A DNA stretch of 64,000 bases, from NCBI RefSeq assembly GCF_044762855.1, contig NZ_JBIWFB010000005.1:248001-312000 (forward strand), in the 5' to 3' direction. A program made the position numbers and the translations under genes. This DNA is from Psychrobacillus sp044762855 (GTDB lineage: Bacteria > Bacillota > Bacilli > Bacillales_A > Planococcaceae). A model generated the notes under the pieces. The model saw nothing but the letters and a program-made list of their open reading frames with translations. It was not told the DNA's origin and did not search any database. Below, piece by piece: positions 16,201-24,902 of this stretch; position 1 is the first letter of the stretch, and every line of letters starts with the position of its first letter.

Positions 16201-17824
16201 CCCCCTCTGCTCCGAGCAATGTCATCGTTGATGTGACAATATGCTCTCGAATTGAATCGATCGGCGGATTGGTCACTTGTGCAAATAGTTGTTTAAAATA
16301 ATTGAATAAAGATTGTGGACGATCCGACAACACAGCAAGTGGCGTATCGCTACCCATTGATCCTATTGGGTCTTTGCCATCTAATGCAATGGGAACAATA
16401 TATTTTTGAATATCTTCATATGTGTAACCAAATACTTTTTGTTTGAATAAAAGATCTTCTACCTGCTCTGGTTGTTCATTTTCGGAAGTAAGTGGTATTA
16501 AATGATCGTTTAACCACTTTTCATACGGTAATGCATTTGCCATTTGGGATTTTATTTCTTCGTCTGAAATAATGCGACCTTGTTCTAGATCGACAAGTAG
16601 CATTTTGCCCGGACTTAATCGTTCTTTTATCAAAATATTTTCTTCTTCGACATCTACTACGCCTACTTCAGATGAAAAAATAATATAATCGTCTTTTGTC
16701 ACATAATAGCGAGCTGGGCGTAAGCCGTTACGATCTAAAATAGCTCCAATTTGCTTGCCATCTGTAAATGAAATCGCAGTAGGTCCATCCCACGGCTCCA
16801 TTAAACTGCTGTGATATGCATAGAAGGCTTTTTTCTCGTCACTAATATGCGGATTTTCCGTCCAAGGCTCTGGTATTAGCATCATCGCAGTATGCGCTGG
16901 AGTTCTCCCAGCAAGCACAAAAAATTCAAAAGCATTGTCGAGCATGGAAGAGTCACTTCCATTTGTATCAATGATTGGCAACAATTTAGGGAGATCTTCT
17001 CCAAATGCTTGTGATATAAATTGTTGCTCGCGAGCTTTCATCCAGTTTATATTTCCACGTAATGTATTAATTTCTCCGTTGTGGACGATGTATCGGTTAG
17101 GATGTGCACGTTCCCAGCTCGGAAAAGTATTCGTACTATAGCGGGAATGTACTAATGAAAATGCAGATGTAAATAGCTCATCTTGTAGATCTAAGTAAAA
17201 TAGGTCTACTTCTTCTGGTGTAAGCAATCCTTTATAAACAATTGTCTGGCTAGAAAGACTAGCACAATAAAATTTTTTCTCTTGTTGTAGTGCCCAATGT
17301 TCTACTTGTTTTCGAATGACGTATAATTTCCGTTCAAATGCAAGTGAATCAGTTGAATCAACTGCCTTGATAAATACTTGGCGAACGACTGGTGCCGTTT
17401 CTTTTGCTTTTTCGCTTAAGCAATTTTCGTTAATAGGGACAGTTCTCCAGCCGATAAGTTCTTGCCCTTCCGCTGCAATTGTATCGTTTATCTTTTGCTC
17501 AATTGCTTCGCGTTCTTCCGTGTTATTTGTAAAAAATAGCATTCCTACACCGTATGCTCCACTTTCCGGTAAATTCCATTTGTTACAAACAACACGAAAA
17601 TAGACATCCGGGATTTGAACCATAAGCCCAGCGCCGTCTCCTGTTTGACCATCACTTCCACGTCCCGCACGGTGATCAAGACGACATAACATTTCTAATC
17701 CTTTTTTGACAATATCATGTGTTTTCATTCCTTTTATATGTGCATATAAACCTATCCCACATGCGTCATGCTCAAACGCTGGGTCGTACATGCCTTGTGC
17801 TTTCGGTATTTGATGAAATGTCAT
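13292..17824 (-). CDS. gltB: glutamate synthase large subunit
   Basis: Alpha subunit (1510 residues from the chosen start); the B. subtilis counterpart is named gltA. The N-terminal Ntn glutaminase domain begins at Cys22 (HDACGIGLYAHIKG) after a short propeptide. A central domain and the FMN-binding synthase barrel follow (GGEHPSRYELD, PGEGGQLPGNKVYPWVA, PPPHHDIYSIEDMAQLI). The 3Fe-4S cysteines are in CVMMRACHLDTCPVGIA, and the C-terminal Gly-rich beta-helix closes the protein. ATG 17824 has GGAGGG at correct spacing and gives the family N-terminus MTFHQIPKAQG; an in-frame ATG 54 bases further upstream adds a non-conserved tail. It is divergent from gltC. Confidence 0.95.
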   Translation of the reverse strand: MTFHQIPKAQGMYDPAFEHDACGIGLYAHIKGMKTHDIVKKGLEMLCRLDHRAGRGSDGQTGDGAGLMVQIPDVYFRVVCNKWNLPESGAYGVGMLFFTNNTEEREAIEQKINDTIAAEGQELIGWRTVPINENCLSEKAKETAPVVRQVFIKAVDSTDSLAFERKLYVIRKQVEHWALQQEKKFYCASLSSQTIVYKGLLTPEEVDLFYLDLQDELFTSAFSLVHSRYSTNTFPSWERAHPNRYIVHNGEINTLRGNINWMKAREQQFISQAFGEDLPKLLPIIDTNGSDSSMLDNAFEFFVLAGRTPAHTAMMLIPEPWTENPHISDEKKAFYAYHSSLMEPWDGPTAISFTDGKQIGAILDRNGLRPARYYVTKDDYIIFSSEVGVVDVEEENILIKERLSPGKMLLVDLEQGRIISDEEIKSQMANALPYEKWLNDHLIPLTSENEQPEQVEDLLFKQKVFGYTYEDIQKYIVPIALDGKDPIGSMGSDTPLAVLSDRPQSLFNYFKQLFAQVTNPPIDSIREHIVTSTMTLLGAEGDLLHPTEQNSKRIFLDTPILTNSQLKQLMKMESESFQSATIYLGMSENLENSLSTISKKADECIAQGKTLLVLSDKPLDSNQTTIPVLLAASSLHQHLLSTGNRTKVSIILESGEAREVHQFAALIGYGVDAINPYLAYATIAEAMENGHIDISYEEAVIKYSKGIADGVVKVMSKMGISTVQSYRGAQIFEAVGISKDVIDRYFTGTASQIGGINLETIAEEANKRHQSALDSKGGSLDSGSDFQWRSTGEHHAFNPKTIHTLQWATRRGDYGLYRQYAEMANEERIGFLRNLWTFKQDIKRIPLEQVESVDSIVKRFKTGAMSFGSLSKEAHETLAIAMNRIGGKSNSGEGGEHPSRYELDANGDNRRSAIKQIASGRFGVKSHYLVQADELQIKMAQGAKPGEGGQLPGNKVYPWVADVRGSTTGVGLISPPPHHDIYSIEDMAQLIHDLKNANRTARISVKLVAKSGVGTIAAGVAKGAADVIVISGYDGGTGASPKTSIKHTGLPWELGLAEAHQTLMLNGLRDRVRLETDGKLMTGKDVVMATLLGAEEYGFATAPLIVLGCVMMRACHLDTCPVGIATQNPELRDKFTGTADYVVNFMKFVAEEVREYMALLGFRTIEEMVGRTDVLEVSNRAKEHWKAKHLDLTALLFQPEGPRTFKTIQNHKIDQSFDLTELLPKVEHAILNQSKVDLNFPISNTDRVVGTVIGSEISKLYGARGLANDSITLRFTGSAGQSFGAFVPKGMSMYVTGDVNDYFGKGLSGGKLFVSAPIKGAVEGNVIAGNVALYGATSGTAFINGRAGERFAVRNSGVDVVVEGIGDHGCEYMTGGRAVILGDVGKNFAAGMSGGVAYVLVDDLDGLKEKCNMEMIQLERIELSEERHSIRQLIMDHYYYTKSTKAMNILDKWDVAVQQMVKVVPKDYKKMLDKIADFKRNGLTDDAAAMQAFLATSVKEEKKPLTLVKK

Positions 17825-17913
17825 GTGAATCCCTCCATCTTTTTCAAAAGTTAACTTAGGAATATTGTATGTTTTCAAACTAATACAAACAATATATAAT
17901 TTGGATATAAATC

Positions 17914-17928
17914 ATCTACATTTTAGAT
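17914..17928. promoter_or_regulatory. putative GltC operator
   Basis: ATCTA-CATTT-TAGAT, a perfect dyad with the T-N11-A signature of LysR-family sites. It lies in the 120-base gap between divergent gltB and gltC, six bases before the gltC ribosome site. In B. subtilis GltC binds dyads in the same intergenic region to activate glutamate synthase and repress itself. Confidence 0.65.
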
Positions 17929-17944
17929 AGATTAGGAGGAAACG

Positions 17945-18847
17945 ATGGAAATACGCCAATTGAGGTACTTTATCGAAGTAGCAGAACGAGAACATATTTC
18001 AGAAGCAGCAATTCATTTGCATGTGGCACAGTCAGCTGTCAGTAGGCAAATCGCCAATTTAGAAGATGAACTCGGCGTCGAATTATTCGAGCGTGTTGGG
18101 AGAAATGTAAAGTTAACGCCGATTGGGAAGATTTTTTTAGAACATAGTATTTCGGCATTGCAAGCAATCGATTATGCGAAAAAGCAAATTGATGAATATT
18201 TAGATCCGGATACAGGTACGATTAAAATCGGTTTCCCTACTAGTTTAGCGGGACATTTTTTGCCTACTGTCATTTCTGCATTTAAAAAAGAATATCCAAA
18301 TGTTGCCTTCCATTTACGTCAAGGTTCTTACAATTATTTAATCGATGCTGTGAAAAATAGAGAGCTAAATCTTGCTTTTTTAGGACCACTTCCACCTAAG
18401 GATCATTCGATTAACACATCTATTTTATTTACCGAAAATTTTTCGGCACTTTTACCTTCTACTCATCCACTAGCAAAGCGGGAGAAAATCCATTTAAAAG
18501 ATTTGTTGGATGATGACTTCATTTTATTTCCAGAAGGTTATGTATTACGGAAAATCGCATTAGAAGCTTGCCATTCTGTTGGATTCACGCCTAACACTTC
18601 TTCGGAAGGAGAAGATATGGACGCGATTAAAGGATTAGTGGCAGCAGGAATGGGGGTAAGTTTACTGCCAGAAAGCTCTTTTTACCATTCAACACCTAGA
18701 TTTACAGTTAAAATCTCAATCGAAACGCCGGTTATTAGAAGAACAGTTGGCATTATTAGTCCAGCAACGAGAGATTTATCACCGTCAGAAAAAGTGTTCC
18801 ACCAATTTGTCATACGCTTTTTTGCGGTACTTGGCCAGTATCAATGA
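17945..18847 (+). CDS. gltC: LysR-family regulator of glutamate synthase
   Basis: 300 residues. N-terminal winged helix-turn-helix: MEIRQLRYFIEVAEREHISEAAIHLHVAQSAVSRQIANLE, nearly the GltC sequence known from Bacillus. A LysR effector domain follows (TGTIKIGFPTSLAGHFLPTVI...). In B. subtilis GltC activates gltAB and senses nitrogen and carbon state, and glutamate dehydrogenase can inactivate it. The divergent position beside gltB and the dyad at 17914-17928 support the same role. Start at ATG after TTAGGAGGAAACG. Confidence 0.92.
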   Translation: MEIRQLRYFIEVAEREHISEAAIHLHVAQSAVSRQIANLEDELGVELFERVGRNVKLTPIGKIFLEHSISALQAIDYAKKQIDEYLDPDTGTIKIGFPTSLAGHFLPTVISAFKKEYPNVAFHLRQGSYNYLIDAVKNRELNLAFLGPLPPKDHSINTSILFTENFSALLPSTHPLAKREKIHLKDLLDDDFILFPEGYVLRKIALEACHSVGFTPNTSSEGEDMDAIKGLVAAGMGVSLLPESSFYHSTPRFTVKISIETPVIRRTVGIISPATRDLSPSEKVFHQFVIRFFAVLGQYQ

Positions 18848-18888
18848 AAAAGACAGCAAATCCTCATTCAAGGATTCCTGTCTTTTTT
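18847..18888. terminator. bidirectional terminator
   Basis: AAAAGACAG and AAATCCT on one arm pair with AGGATT and CTGTCTTTTTT on the other. It overlaps the last base of gltC and precedes the end of the convergent DMT exporter gene. Confidence 0.8.
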
Positions 18889-18894
18889 CCATTT

Positions 18895-19806
18895 TTAAAT
18901 TTCTGATCTATTAAGTTCTCTTATCGAAAGTAACTTCTTTTTGCTTTGATAGTTAACGATAAAAATACTTAACCCTACCATTGCCAATCCAACAACAAGC
19001 AAATAAGTAATTGGCTCACCTAAAAAGACAGCTCCTAAAAAGACGGCAATAATTGGCACGAGAAAAGTAAACGCCCCAACTTTACTTGCTTCCCCTTCAT
19101 TAATGAGTTTGTAGTATACAATATAGGCAAGTGGAATCCCGAAAACGATACCGAAACTTACACCAAATAAATAACTGCCGTTCCATATAATATCGGACCA
19201 ATTTTCAAAGATGGTCCCGCTCCCTAATAAAACGGCTCCACCGATCATCGATTGCATAGAAACCATCCAATAAGCGTCTAGTCGATGTCTGACTTTCTTT
19301 ACATAAATCACCCCGAAAGCCCAACATACAGCAGTGGTCAACCCTAAAACAACCCCGATGACAGATACATGATATGTCAGTCCATCCATACTCACGACTA
19401 CAATTCCCGCAAATCCAAGAAATAGGCCAAATATTTTCACGAGCGTCATCGATTCTCCTAACCAAATCCAAGCAAGCAACCCCAATAAAATCGGTTGAAA
19501 ATACACAAGAATTGAAAACAATCCACCAGGCAAATAATTTAACCCAACAGTGTGTATCCCAAAAAACAAAACCGTATTAAATAATGCAGAAATACAATAC
19601 ATACGCCAATTGTCACGCCAATTAATCTTATCCCGCCGCTTCAACAAGAGAATTCCCAATAAACATCCACCAATGAATGTTCGCATTCCTGCAAATAGCA
19701 AAGGTGGAGTAAAAGGTAATGCATATTTGTAAATCGGCCAACTGGCCCCCCATAAAAAAACAAGAAATAAAAGTAGTACCGTAGAATTCGAGAATAACTT
19801 ATTCAA
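18895..19806 (-). CDS. EamA/DMT superfamily transporter
   Basis: 303 residues with ten predicted hydrophobic segments in two EamA repeats. The first starts at FLWGASWPIYKYALPFTPPLLFAGMRTFIGG, and the second is around AVCWAFGVIYVKK. AFTFLVPIIAVFLGAVFLGEPIT near the C-terminus is the typical ninth-helix motif. These carriers usually export metabolites such as amino acids. The gene is alone on the minus strand with its own start region. A second, unrelated DMT gene occurs at 37570. The substrate is unknown. Confidence 0.85.
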   Translation of the reverse strand: MNKLFSNSTVLLLFLVFLWGASWPIYKYALPFTPPLLFAGMRTFIGGCLLGILLLKRRDKINWRDNWRMYCISALFNTVLFFGIHTVGLNYLPGGLFSILVYFQPILLGLLAWIWLGESMTLVKIFGLFLGFAGIVVVSMDGLTYHVSVIGVVLGLTTAVCWAFGVIYVKKVRHRLDAYWMVSMQSMIGGAVLLGSGTIFENWSDIIWNGSYLFGVSFGIVFGIPLAYIVYYKLINEGEASKVGAFTFLVPIIAVFLGAVFLGEPITYLLVVGLAMVGLSIFIVNYQSKKKLLSIRELNRSEI

Positions 19807-19918
19807 GTTTACAACTCCCCTCCCCTACAAAACGAACCCCTTACTTCCACTATACGCCCAAAATCCAAAACGACTCACTACAACTTTTCAAATCTAACCT
19901 TTGCTTTATTACATTTGT

Positions 19919-19943
19919 GTTACTGGTGCCAGGCACCAGTAAC
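19919..19943. repeat. 25-base perfect palindrome (GGTGCC/GGCACC family)
   Basis: Arms GTTACTGGTGCC and GGCACCAGTAAC around a single central A. The same core recurs at 24719-24765 with T at its centre and longer arms. It lies between the promoter region of the DMT gene and the end of the GntP gene. It may act as a terminator stem or be one copy of a mobile palindromic repeat. A 239-base gap around it holds no gene. Confidence 0.75.
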
Positions 19944-20045
19944 TTAGTTGTAACATTTCCTTAACTATTAGAATACTAAAAATAGAGTAGATACATGTAT
20001 TTATTCATGCGTCTACTCTATTTTGTGCCACATTATATGAAAGCA

Positions 20046-21428
20046 TTATCCAACAATCGAATTTGCAATTATTAACATAATCATCGCTGTGAACCAAGCA
20101 AGTGTTGTTGGTATAGACCAAACTAAGACTTGTTCTTTCAACTTTGTAATGCCAAGCATACGGTTAACTACCCAGAATAGGGAGTCGTTGAAATATGAAA
20201 ACAGCATTGCACCGAGTGCTGCAGCTTGTGCTGCAAGTGCTAAATTCACATCTAAATTTGCTAGTATAGGAGCTGAAATAGATGCGGCTGTAATCATTGC
20301 AACTGTACCACTACCTTGGATCAAGCGAACGATAGAAGCAATAAAGAAAGGAACTAAAATTGCTGGTAAAGGCAATCCTGCAATAATTTCTGCAAGGTAA
20401 TCACCAGTTCCACTATCACGTAAAACTGTACCTAAAGCACCACCAGCTCCAGTTACTAATAAAATTATTCCAGCAGTAGTCATACCTTCTTCCATTCTCT
20501 CAAGTGCTTCTTCACGTTTCATACGATTTGCTAAACCATAAATTGCAGCAACTAATCCTAGTGCTAATGCGATAATTGGTTGACCTAAAAATAATACATA
20601 ATCCCAAACTCCGCCTGTGATTTTTAATGCTGATAATGTTGTATTTAAGAATATTAATAGAATTGGTAATAAAATCGGGAAAAACGACAGAAATAATGAT
20701 GGCAATTCTTTTTCACGATCTGCAGATGCCGCTAAAAAGTCATTGTATACCATTTCTGAAGAGTCTCTTCGTATAAATCCTTCCCCATCTTCCTCAGGCA
20801 CTTGGTAAATTCTTTTACCAATCCATTGTGCGTACAACACACCAACAATAATGATTGGTATAGCGAATATCAGACCCCAGAAAATCATTTCCCCTATGTC
20901 TACCCCAAAAATCCCTGCAACTCCTAACGGACCTGGAGTCGGCGGTACTGCATGATGCGTTGCAGCCAATCCAATCGCTAGTGCAACTCCAAGTGTAACG
21001 ACGGATTTTCCTGTTTTACGAGATAATGACTTTACTAACGGATTTAAAATTACAAAAGCGGAATCTACAAATATCGGAATAGAAACAATGTATCCCGCAA
21101 TCGCCATTGCCCATTCTTCTTTTTTCTTTCCTACTAGACGAATCAACGAGTAAGCTAGTTTTTCGGCTGCTCCTGTGACTTCCAAAATACGTCCCATCAT
21201 AACTCCAAGACCAACTACAATACCAATAGATGCCAGCGTATTCCCGAAACCTGATGTAATAGAATTAACCACTTTAAGTGGCTCCATCCCTCCGATTAAT
21301 CCAGTAATTGATGCAGCAATAATTAGTGCTAAAAATGCATGAATTTTTGTTTTTAAAACTAGTAAAATAAGAACTGTAATACCAATAGCTAAACCAAGTA
21401 ACATTTGCATTTCTAATGTCATCCCCAT
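20046..21428 (-). CDS. GntP-family sugar-acid permease
   Basis: 460 residues, about 12 to 14 membrane segments. Hallmarks of the GntP (gluconate:H+ symporter) family include the motif ATHHAVPPTPGPLGVAGIFGVDIGEMI and AGYIVSIPIFVDSAFVILNPLVKSLS. It is the last gene of an operon with a PdxA2-like dehydrogenase and a DUF1537 kinase, so the imported compound is probably a four-carbon acid sugar such as threonate or erythronate rather than gluconate. The Met at residue 3 is an alternative start with better spacing from AAAGGGG. Confidence 0.88.
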   Translation of the reverse strand: MGMTLEMQMLLGLAIGITVLILLVLKTKIHAFLALIIAASITGLIGGMEPLKVVNSITSGFGNTLASIGIVVGLGVMMGRILEVTGAAEKLAYSLIRLVGKKKEEWAMAIAGYIVSIPIFVDSAFVILNPLVKSLSRKTGKSVVTLGVALAIGLAATHHAVPPTPGPLGVAGIFGVDIGEMIFWGLIFAIPIIIVGVLYAQWIGKRIYQVPEEDGEGFIRRDSSEMVYNDFLAASADREKELPSLFLSFFPILLPILLIFLNTTLSALKITGGVWDYVLFLGQPIIALALGLVAAIYGLANRMKREEALERMEEGMTTAGIILLVTGAGGALGTVLRDSGTGDYLAEIIAGLPLPAILVPFFIASIVRLIQGSGTVAMITAASISAPILANLDVNLALAAQAAALGAMLFSYFNDSLFWVVNRMLGITKLKEQVLVWSIPTTLAWFTAMIMLIIANSIVG

Positions 21429-21492
21429 GAAACCCCTTTCATTTTATCTTTATAAAATAGAAGGAAAGCACACTCTCCTTCTATCAAATAAC

Positions 21493-22506
21493 TTATAGTG
21501 ATTCTCGAGTAAATTTTGGTGCATATTCTGCAGCAAGTTTGATACATTCGTACATACTCACTTCAGATGCGATGTTTTTCCATGCGATATCAAATGCTGT
21601 ACCATGGTCCACAGATGTACGTAAGAATGGTAAACCATTTGTAATCGAAATCGTACGGTGGAAATCTGTCATTTTTGCAGCGATATGCCCCTGGTCATGG
21701 TAAAGAGAAAGAACAGCATCGTATTTACCATTTAAGGCTTGGAAGAATACTGAATCTGCTGGAACTGGTCCGTAAGCGTCAATTCCTGAAGCTACCGCTA
21801 GTTCAACACCTGGTTTAATCTCTTCCACTTCTTCATTACCAAATAGACCGCCTTCCCCAGCATGTGGGTTAAGTCCTGCAACTGCTAATTTACGGTTTTC
21901 AACTCCAAGACGTTGTAAAGCTTTGTCACAACGAATTAAATAATCATGGACACGCTCTTTTGTCATTTGTGTAATAGCTTTCGCAACAGACACATGGCGA
22001 GTTAAGAAGAAAATACGCATCCCATTTACTTGGAACATTGTCAATGGATCTGGTGACCCACTAAGGTCTTCTAGCATTTCAGTATGCCCGATATAAGGAA
22101 CATTCGCTGCTTTTAGGGATTCTTTATTCATCGGAGTTGTTGCGAGTGCTTTTACTTCTCCAGCCATCGCTAACTCTACAGAACGTTTAATATATTCAAA
22201 TGCCGCTTTCCCATTTTGAGCAGCAACTTCCCCTGGAACAAATGCATCCACATCAATGTTCGCTAGATCCAACACATCAATCGTACCGAATTCATAAGCA
22301 CCTTCTGCTGGGCTTGCAACTGTTCTAACTTGTAGATTGACTTCTGTCACTTCAATTGCTTTACGAATAATATTTGCATCCCCGACAACTAAAGGTTTAC
22401 ACATATTGTATAATTCTGCTTTCGCTAATGATTTCACAGTAATCTCTGGGCCAATACCTGCTGCATCTCCCATAGGAATTGCGATAATTTCTTTTATTGT
22501 TGTCAT
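21493..22506 (-). CDS. pdxA2: four-carbon acid-sugar phosphate dehydrogenase (PdxA2 type)
   Basis: 337 residues of the PdxA family. The metal-binding His residues are visible in PYIGHTEML, LNPHAGEGG and LYHDQGHIAAK. The N-terminus IAIPMGDAAGIGPEITVK is typical. PdxA itself makes the pyridoxine precursor; the PdxA2 branch oxidises 4-phospho-D-threonate or 4-phospho-D-erythronate and, with decarboxylation, yields dihydroxyacetone phosphate. The assignment rests on the adjacent DUF1537 kinase, three bases upstream, and the GntP permease downstream. Classic pyridoxine synthesis is unlikely, since bacilli use PdxST. Confidence 0.85.
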   Translation of the reverse strand: MTTIKEIIAIPMGDAAGIGPEITVKSLAKAELYNMCKPLVVGDANIIRKAIEVTEVNLQVRTVASPAEGAYEFGTIDVLDLANIDVDAFVPGEVAAQNGKAAFEYIKRSVELAMAGEVKALATTPMNKESLKAANVPYIGHTEMLEDLSGSPDPLTMFQVNGMRIFFLTRHVSVAKAITQMTKERVHDYLIRCDKALQRLGVENRKLAVAGLNPHAGEGGLFGNEEVEEIKPGVELAVASGIDAYGPVPADSVFFQALNGKYDAVLSLYHDQGHIAAKMTDFHRTISITNGLPFLRTSVDHGTAFDIAWKNIASEVSMYECIKLAAEYAPKFTRESL

Positions 22507-22509
22507 ATC

Positions 22510-23811
22510 CTATACACTTCCTTCTTCTTTTTTATTTGTTAAGAATCTTACACATTTATAGATAGAATATTTATCCCCAACCGTACCACCTTTTGTAATA
22601 ACTGGAATCCCATCAAGTGTTCCACCGATGAAATGTCCATAAGCTGCACGAGGGAGAACTTCATCTTGTAAGCCTATTGCTTCCGCATTACTTACAGCAC
22701 ACAATGCCGCAGTAACATCCCCACCACTTGAAAACGTACCGTCTATCGTATGGTCTGTCTGTAGAACAACGTTATTTGTTACTCTAGCAAGGCCTTCTGT
22801 AATTCGTTTTGCCAGTTTTTCTTCCGTGACACCTTCATTAGCTGCAATTTCCGAAAGCTTTAACTTTTCAGTTCCCGGGGAGTACGTTGTAATGATTAGT
22901 ATTTCCTCAGTTTCCAATTTAATTAATGCTTCCTTTGTTGCACGATCAATTTCCGCATCCCATGAACTTGTAACGGAAGCAAGTGATTCTGTTTTAACAT
23001 AAACAGGTTGAGCAGCTTTCTTATCAATTAAATAGTTTAGTTGCCGGCCCGTTAAAGGGGTGATACTACCTACTGTGACAATGAATTTATTCGTCTGCAC
23101 ATGTTGATGCGCTTTCATACGACCATAAGAAGCAGTTAAAGGTCCTGGATCTACCGGGATAAAATGAGTTCCTTCTATTGAAATCATCGCTTCAGATATA
23201 TGATCTATTTCTTCATTCGTCACAGCATCAATAACAATGATTCGATGCCCAGCCTCAATTTGGCACATTAGTTCCAATTGAATGGCTTCTTTTCCCTTTA
23301 GAACTTTTCCTAAACCAATATGCGAAACTGAATAATTACTTTGCTCTTCCATTAACGTTGGAACATGTGATTTCGATATTGGGTTCATCGGATCTTTTCC
23401 GACATCGGTCGCTTCTACCGGTACACCGTCTACTAAAAGATAGCCGCCAGATACAACACGACCAGAGTCCGGAAAAGAGGCAACAACGATCGCTACACTG
23501 TTTTTCCCAGTGGCGGTCAATAAGGCGTCCGTTTCCACACCTAAATTTCCTCGAACCGTACTGTCAATTCGCTTAGTAATGACACTAGCTCCCCAAGTGC
23601 AAAGCTGTTGGTAAGCTTTTATCACACGTGTCTCTGCTTCAGTTGCTGCGCAATATCTGCTATCCGTATCAATTCCTAGTGCCGTGAAGTCGCCTTTTGT
23701 TGGAACTTCTCCATCAAATACGACCGTTGCACTCGTAAATCCATTCTTCAAAAGACGAACCCCAGTAGCATTCGCACCAGTTAAATCGTCTGCAATAACC
23801 CCAATTTTCAC
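22510..23811 (-). CDS. four-carbon acid sugar kinase (DUF1537)
   Basis: 433 residues. The N-terminal domain opens with IGVIADDLTGANATGVRLLKNGF, the DUF1537 substrate-binding signature, and KRIDSTVRGNLGVE follows. The C-terminal nucleotide-binding domain has SSGGDVTAALC and GGTLDGIPVITKGGTVGD. DUF1537 enzymes phosphorylate D-threonate, D-erythronate or related acids at O4 to feed PdxA2 or class II aldolase routes. It is coupled to the upstream regulator (two bases apart) and to pdxA2. Which stereoisomer is used cannot be told from sequence. Confidence 0.87.
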   Translation of the reverse strand: MKIGVIADDLTGANATGVRLLKNGFTSATVVFDGEVPTKGDFTALGIDTDSRYCAATEAETRVIKAYQQLCTWGASVITKRIDSTVRGNLGVETDALLTATGKNSVAIVVASFPDSGRVVSGGYLLVDGVPVEATDVGKDPMNPISKSHVPTLMEEQSNYSVSHIGLGKVLKGKEAIQLELMCQIEAGHRIIVIDAVTNEEIDHISEAMISIEGTHFIPVDPGPLTASYGRMKAHQHVQTNKFIVTVGSITPLTGRQLNYLIDKKAAQPVYVKTESLASVTSSWDAEIDRATKEALIKLETEEILIITTYSPGTEKLKLSEIAANEGVTEEKLAKRITEGLARVTNNVVLQTDHTIDGTFSSGGDVTAALCAVSNAEAIGLQDEVLPRAAYGHFIGGTLDGIPVITKGGTVGDKYSIYKCVRFLTNKKEEGSV

Positions 23812-23813
23812 AA

Positions 23814-24572
23814 TTACACTCCCTTTATAAAGGTAGACATTTCTCCGTAAATTTGCTCTAAATCTTTTGGCATTGTTTGATCTGTAATAATTCCCGTTAT
23901 CGAATCTACATCTGCTATTTTGGCAAACGCTTTTTTTTCAAACTTTTGTGCGTCTGCTACTAAATATACACTCTCACTGGCGTTGATCATTTCTCGCTTA
24001 ATAGCGGCTTTTTCAAATGTAGCTGATGTTATTCCTAAAGTAGAGTGCACCGCATGAGCTCCTAAAAATAATATATCTACATGAATGTCTTTTAACATTT
24101 TCTCCGCGTAAGAACCAAACACCGCTCCTACATCGTTTTGTATTTTTCCACCCAATAGGATTACTTCTAGTTGACTATCTACAAGTTCAGCTGCAATCTT
24201 TATATCATTTGTTACTATTGTTAAAGTTTTTCTAGTCTTTAAACGCCTCGCAATTTCGAAAGTAGTTGTACCAGAGTCTAGTAGTATTCTCATACCATCT
24301 TTTATAAGCCCTACAGCAATCTCTGCAATTTCTACTTTCTGGGCATGTGCTTCTGAAAGCTTTTGGTTATAGCTCTGTTCTGCAATGATCGCTTGCGGAA
24401 GTGCCGCACCGCCATGTGTTCTGATTAGTTTTTTCTGCTTTTCTAATTCATCTAAATCTCGCCTGACCGTCATAGCAGATACGGCCAAAAGATCGACTAA
24501 TTCTAGAATCTCTACTTTCCCTTTTTGTGTAAGTTCTTCTAAAATCAGTTTTTTTCGTGAAACAGGTGTCAT
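23814..24572 (-). CDS. DeoR-family repressor of the acid-sugar operon
   Basis: 252 residues. N-terminal DeoR helix-turn-helix (KKLILEELTQKGKVEILELVDLLAVSAMTVRRDLDELEKQKKLIRTHGGA), then the DeoR sugar-phosphate sensor domain (LLDSGTTTFEIARRL, TIVTNDIKIAAEL, LLGGKI, FLGAHAV). It is the first gene of the operon, so it probably controls its own transcription. The upstream region carries repeated GAACA/TGTTC arms that are good operator candidates. The likely inducer is a phosphorylated intermediate of the pathway. Confidence 0.88.
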   Translation of the reverse strand: MTPVSRKKLILEELTQKGKVEILELVDLLAVSAMTVRRDLDELEKQKKLIRTHGGAALPQAIIAEQSYNQKLSEAHAQKVEIAEIAVGLIKDGMRILLDSGTTTFEIARRLKTRKTLTIVTNDIKIAAELVDSQLEVILLGGKIQNDVGAVFGSYAEKMLKDIHVDILFLGAHAVHSTLGITSATFEKAAIKREMINASESVYLVADAQKFEKKAFAKIADVDSITGIITDQTMPKDLEQIYGEMSTFIKGV

Positions 24573-24600
24573 GAAATCATCCCTTCAACCTTTGAAAGCG

Positions 24601-24677
24601 TGTTCATTATGAACATATTATGTTCTATTACTTCAAATAAGTCAACATATTTTGTGAAAAAAGAACATTTCTTGTTC
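24601..24677 (-). promoter_or_regulatory. putative DeoR operators
   Basis: TGTTCAT-T-ATGAACA (24601-24615) is a perfect 15-base palindrome, followed by a TGTTC half-site (24621-24625) and GAACA-TTTCT-TGTTC (24663-24677). The sites begin about 28 bases upstream of the DeoR start codon. The shared half-site and spacing favour autoregulation. Confidence 0.6.
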
Positions 24678-24718
24678 GAAAATAACAAATCAGTATAATC
24701 ACAATATTTCATATGAAT

Positions 24719-24765
24719 ATTACATTTCTGTTACTGGTGCCTGGCACCAGTAACAGAAATGTAAT
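24719..24765. repeat. 47-base perfect palindrome
   Basis: Two 23-base arms are exact reverse complements around a central T at 24742. The inner core is GTTACTGGTGCC/GGCACCAGTAAC, identical to the palindrome at 19919-19943; the outer part is ATTACATTTCT/AGAAATGTAAT. No T-tract follows. It stands in the divergent gap between the DeoR gene and ilvA. Confidence 0.85.
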
Positions 24766-24902
24766 ACTACCAATGGGATAAAAGATATATAATGCACAAC
24801 TAATTATTAAGAATTATCGGAAAAATATAGAATTTCCACGATTTAGTGTGTTAAAATGAAGTGTACTTAGTGACTTATTAATTGGAGGTTGGCATCAATA
24901 TT

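Noticed and set aside
21493..22506. Pyridoxine biosynthesis PdxA
   Set aside because: Operon context with a DUF1537 kinase, DeoR regulator and GntP permease points to the PdxA2 catabolic branch.
24573..24902. T-box leader for ilvA
   Set aside because: No T-box sequence and no antiterminator; the gap holds DeoR-type operators and a palindrome instead.
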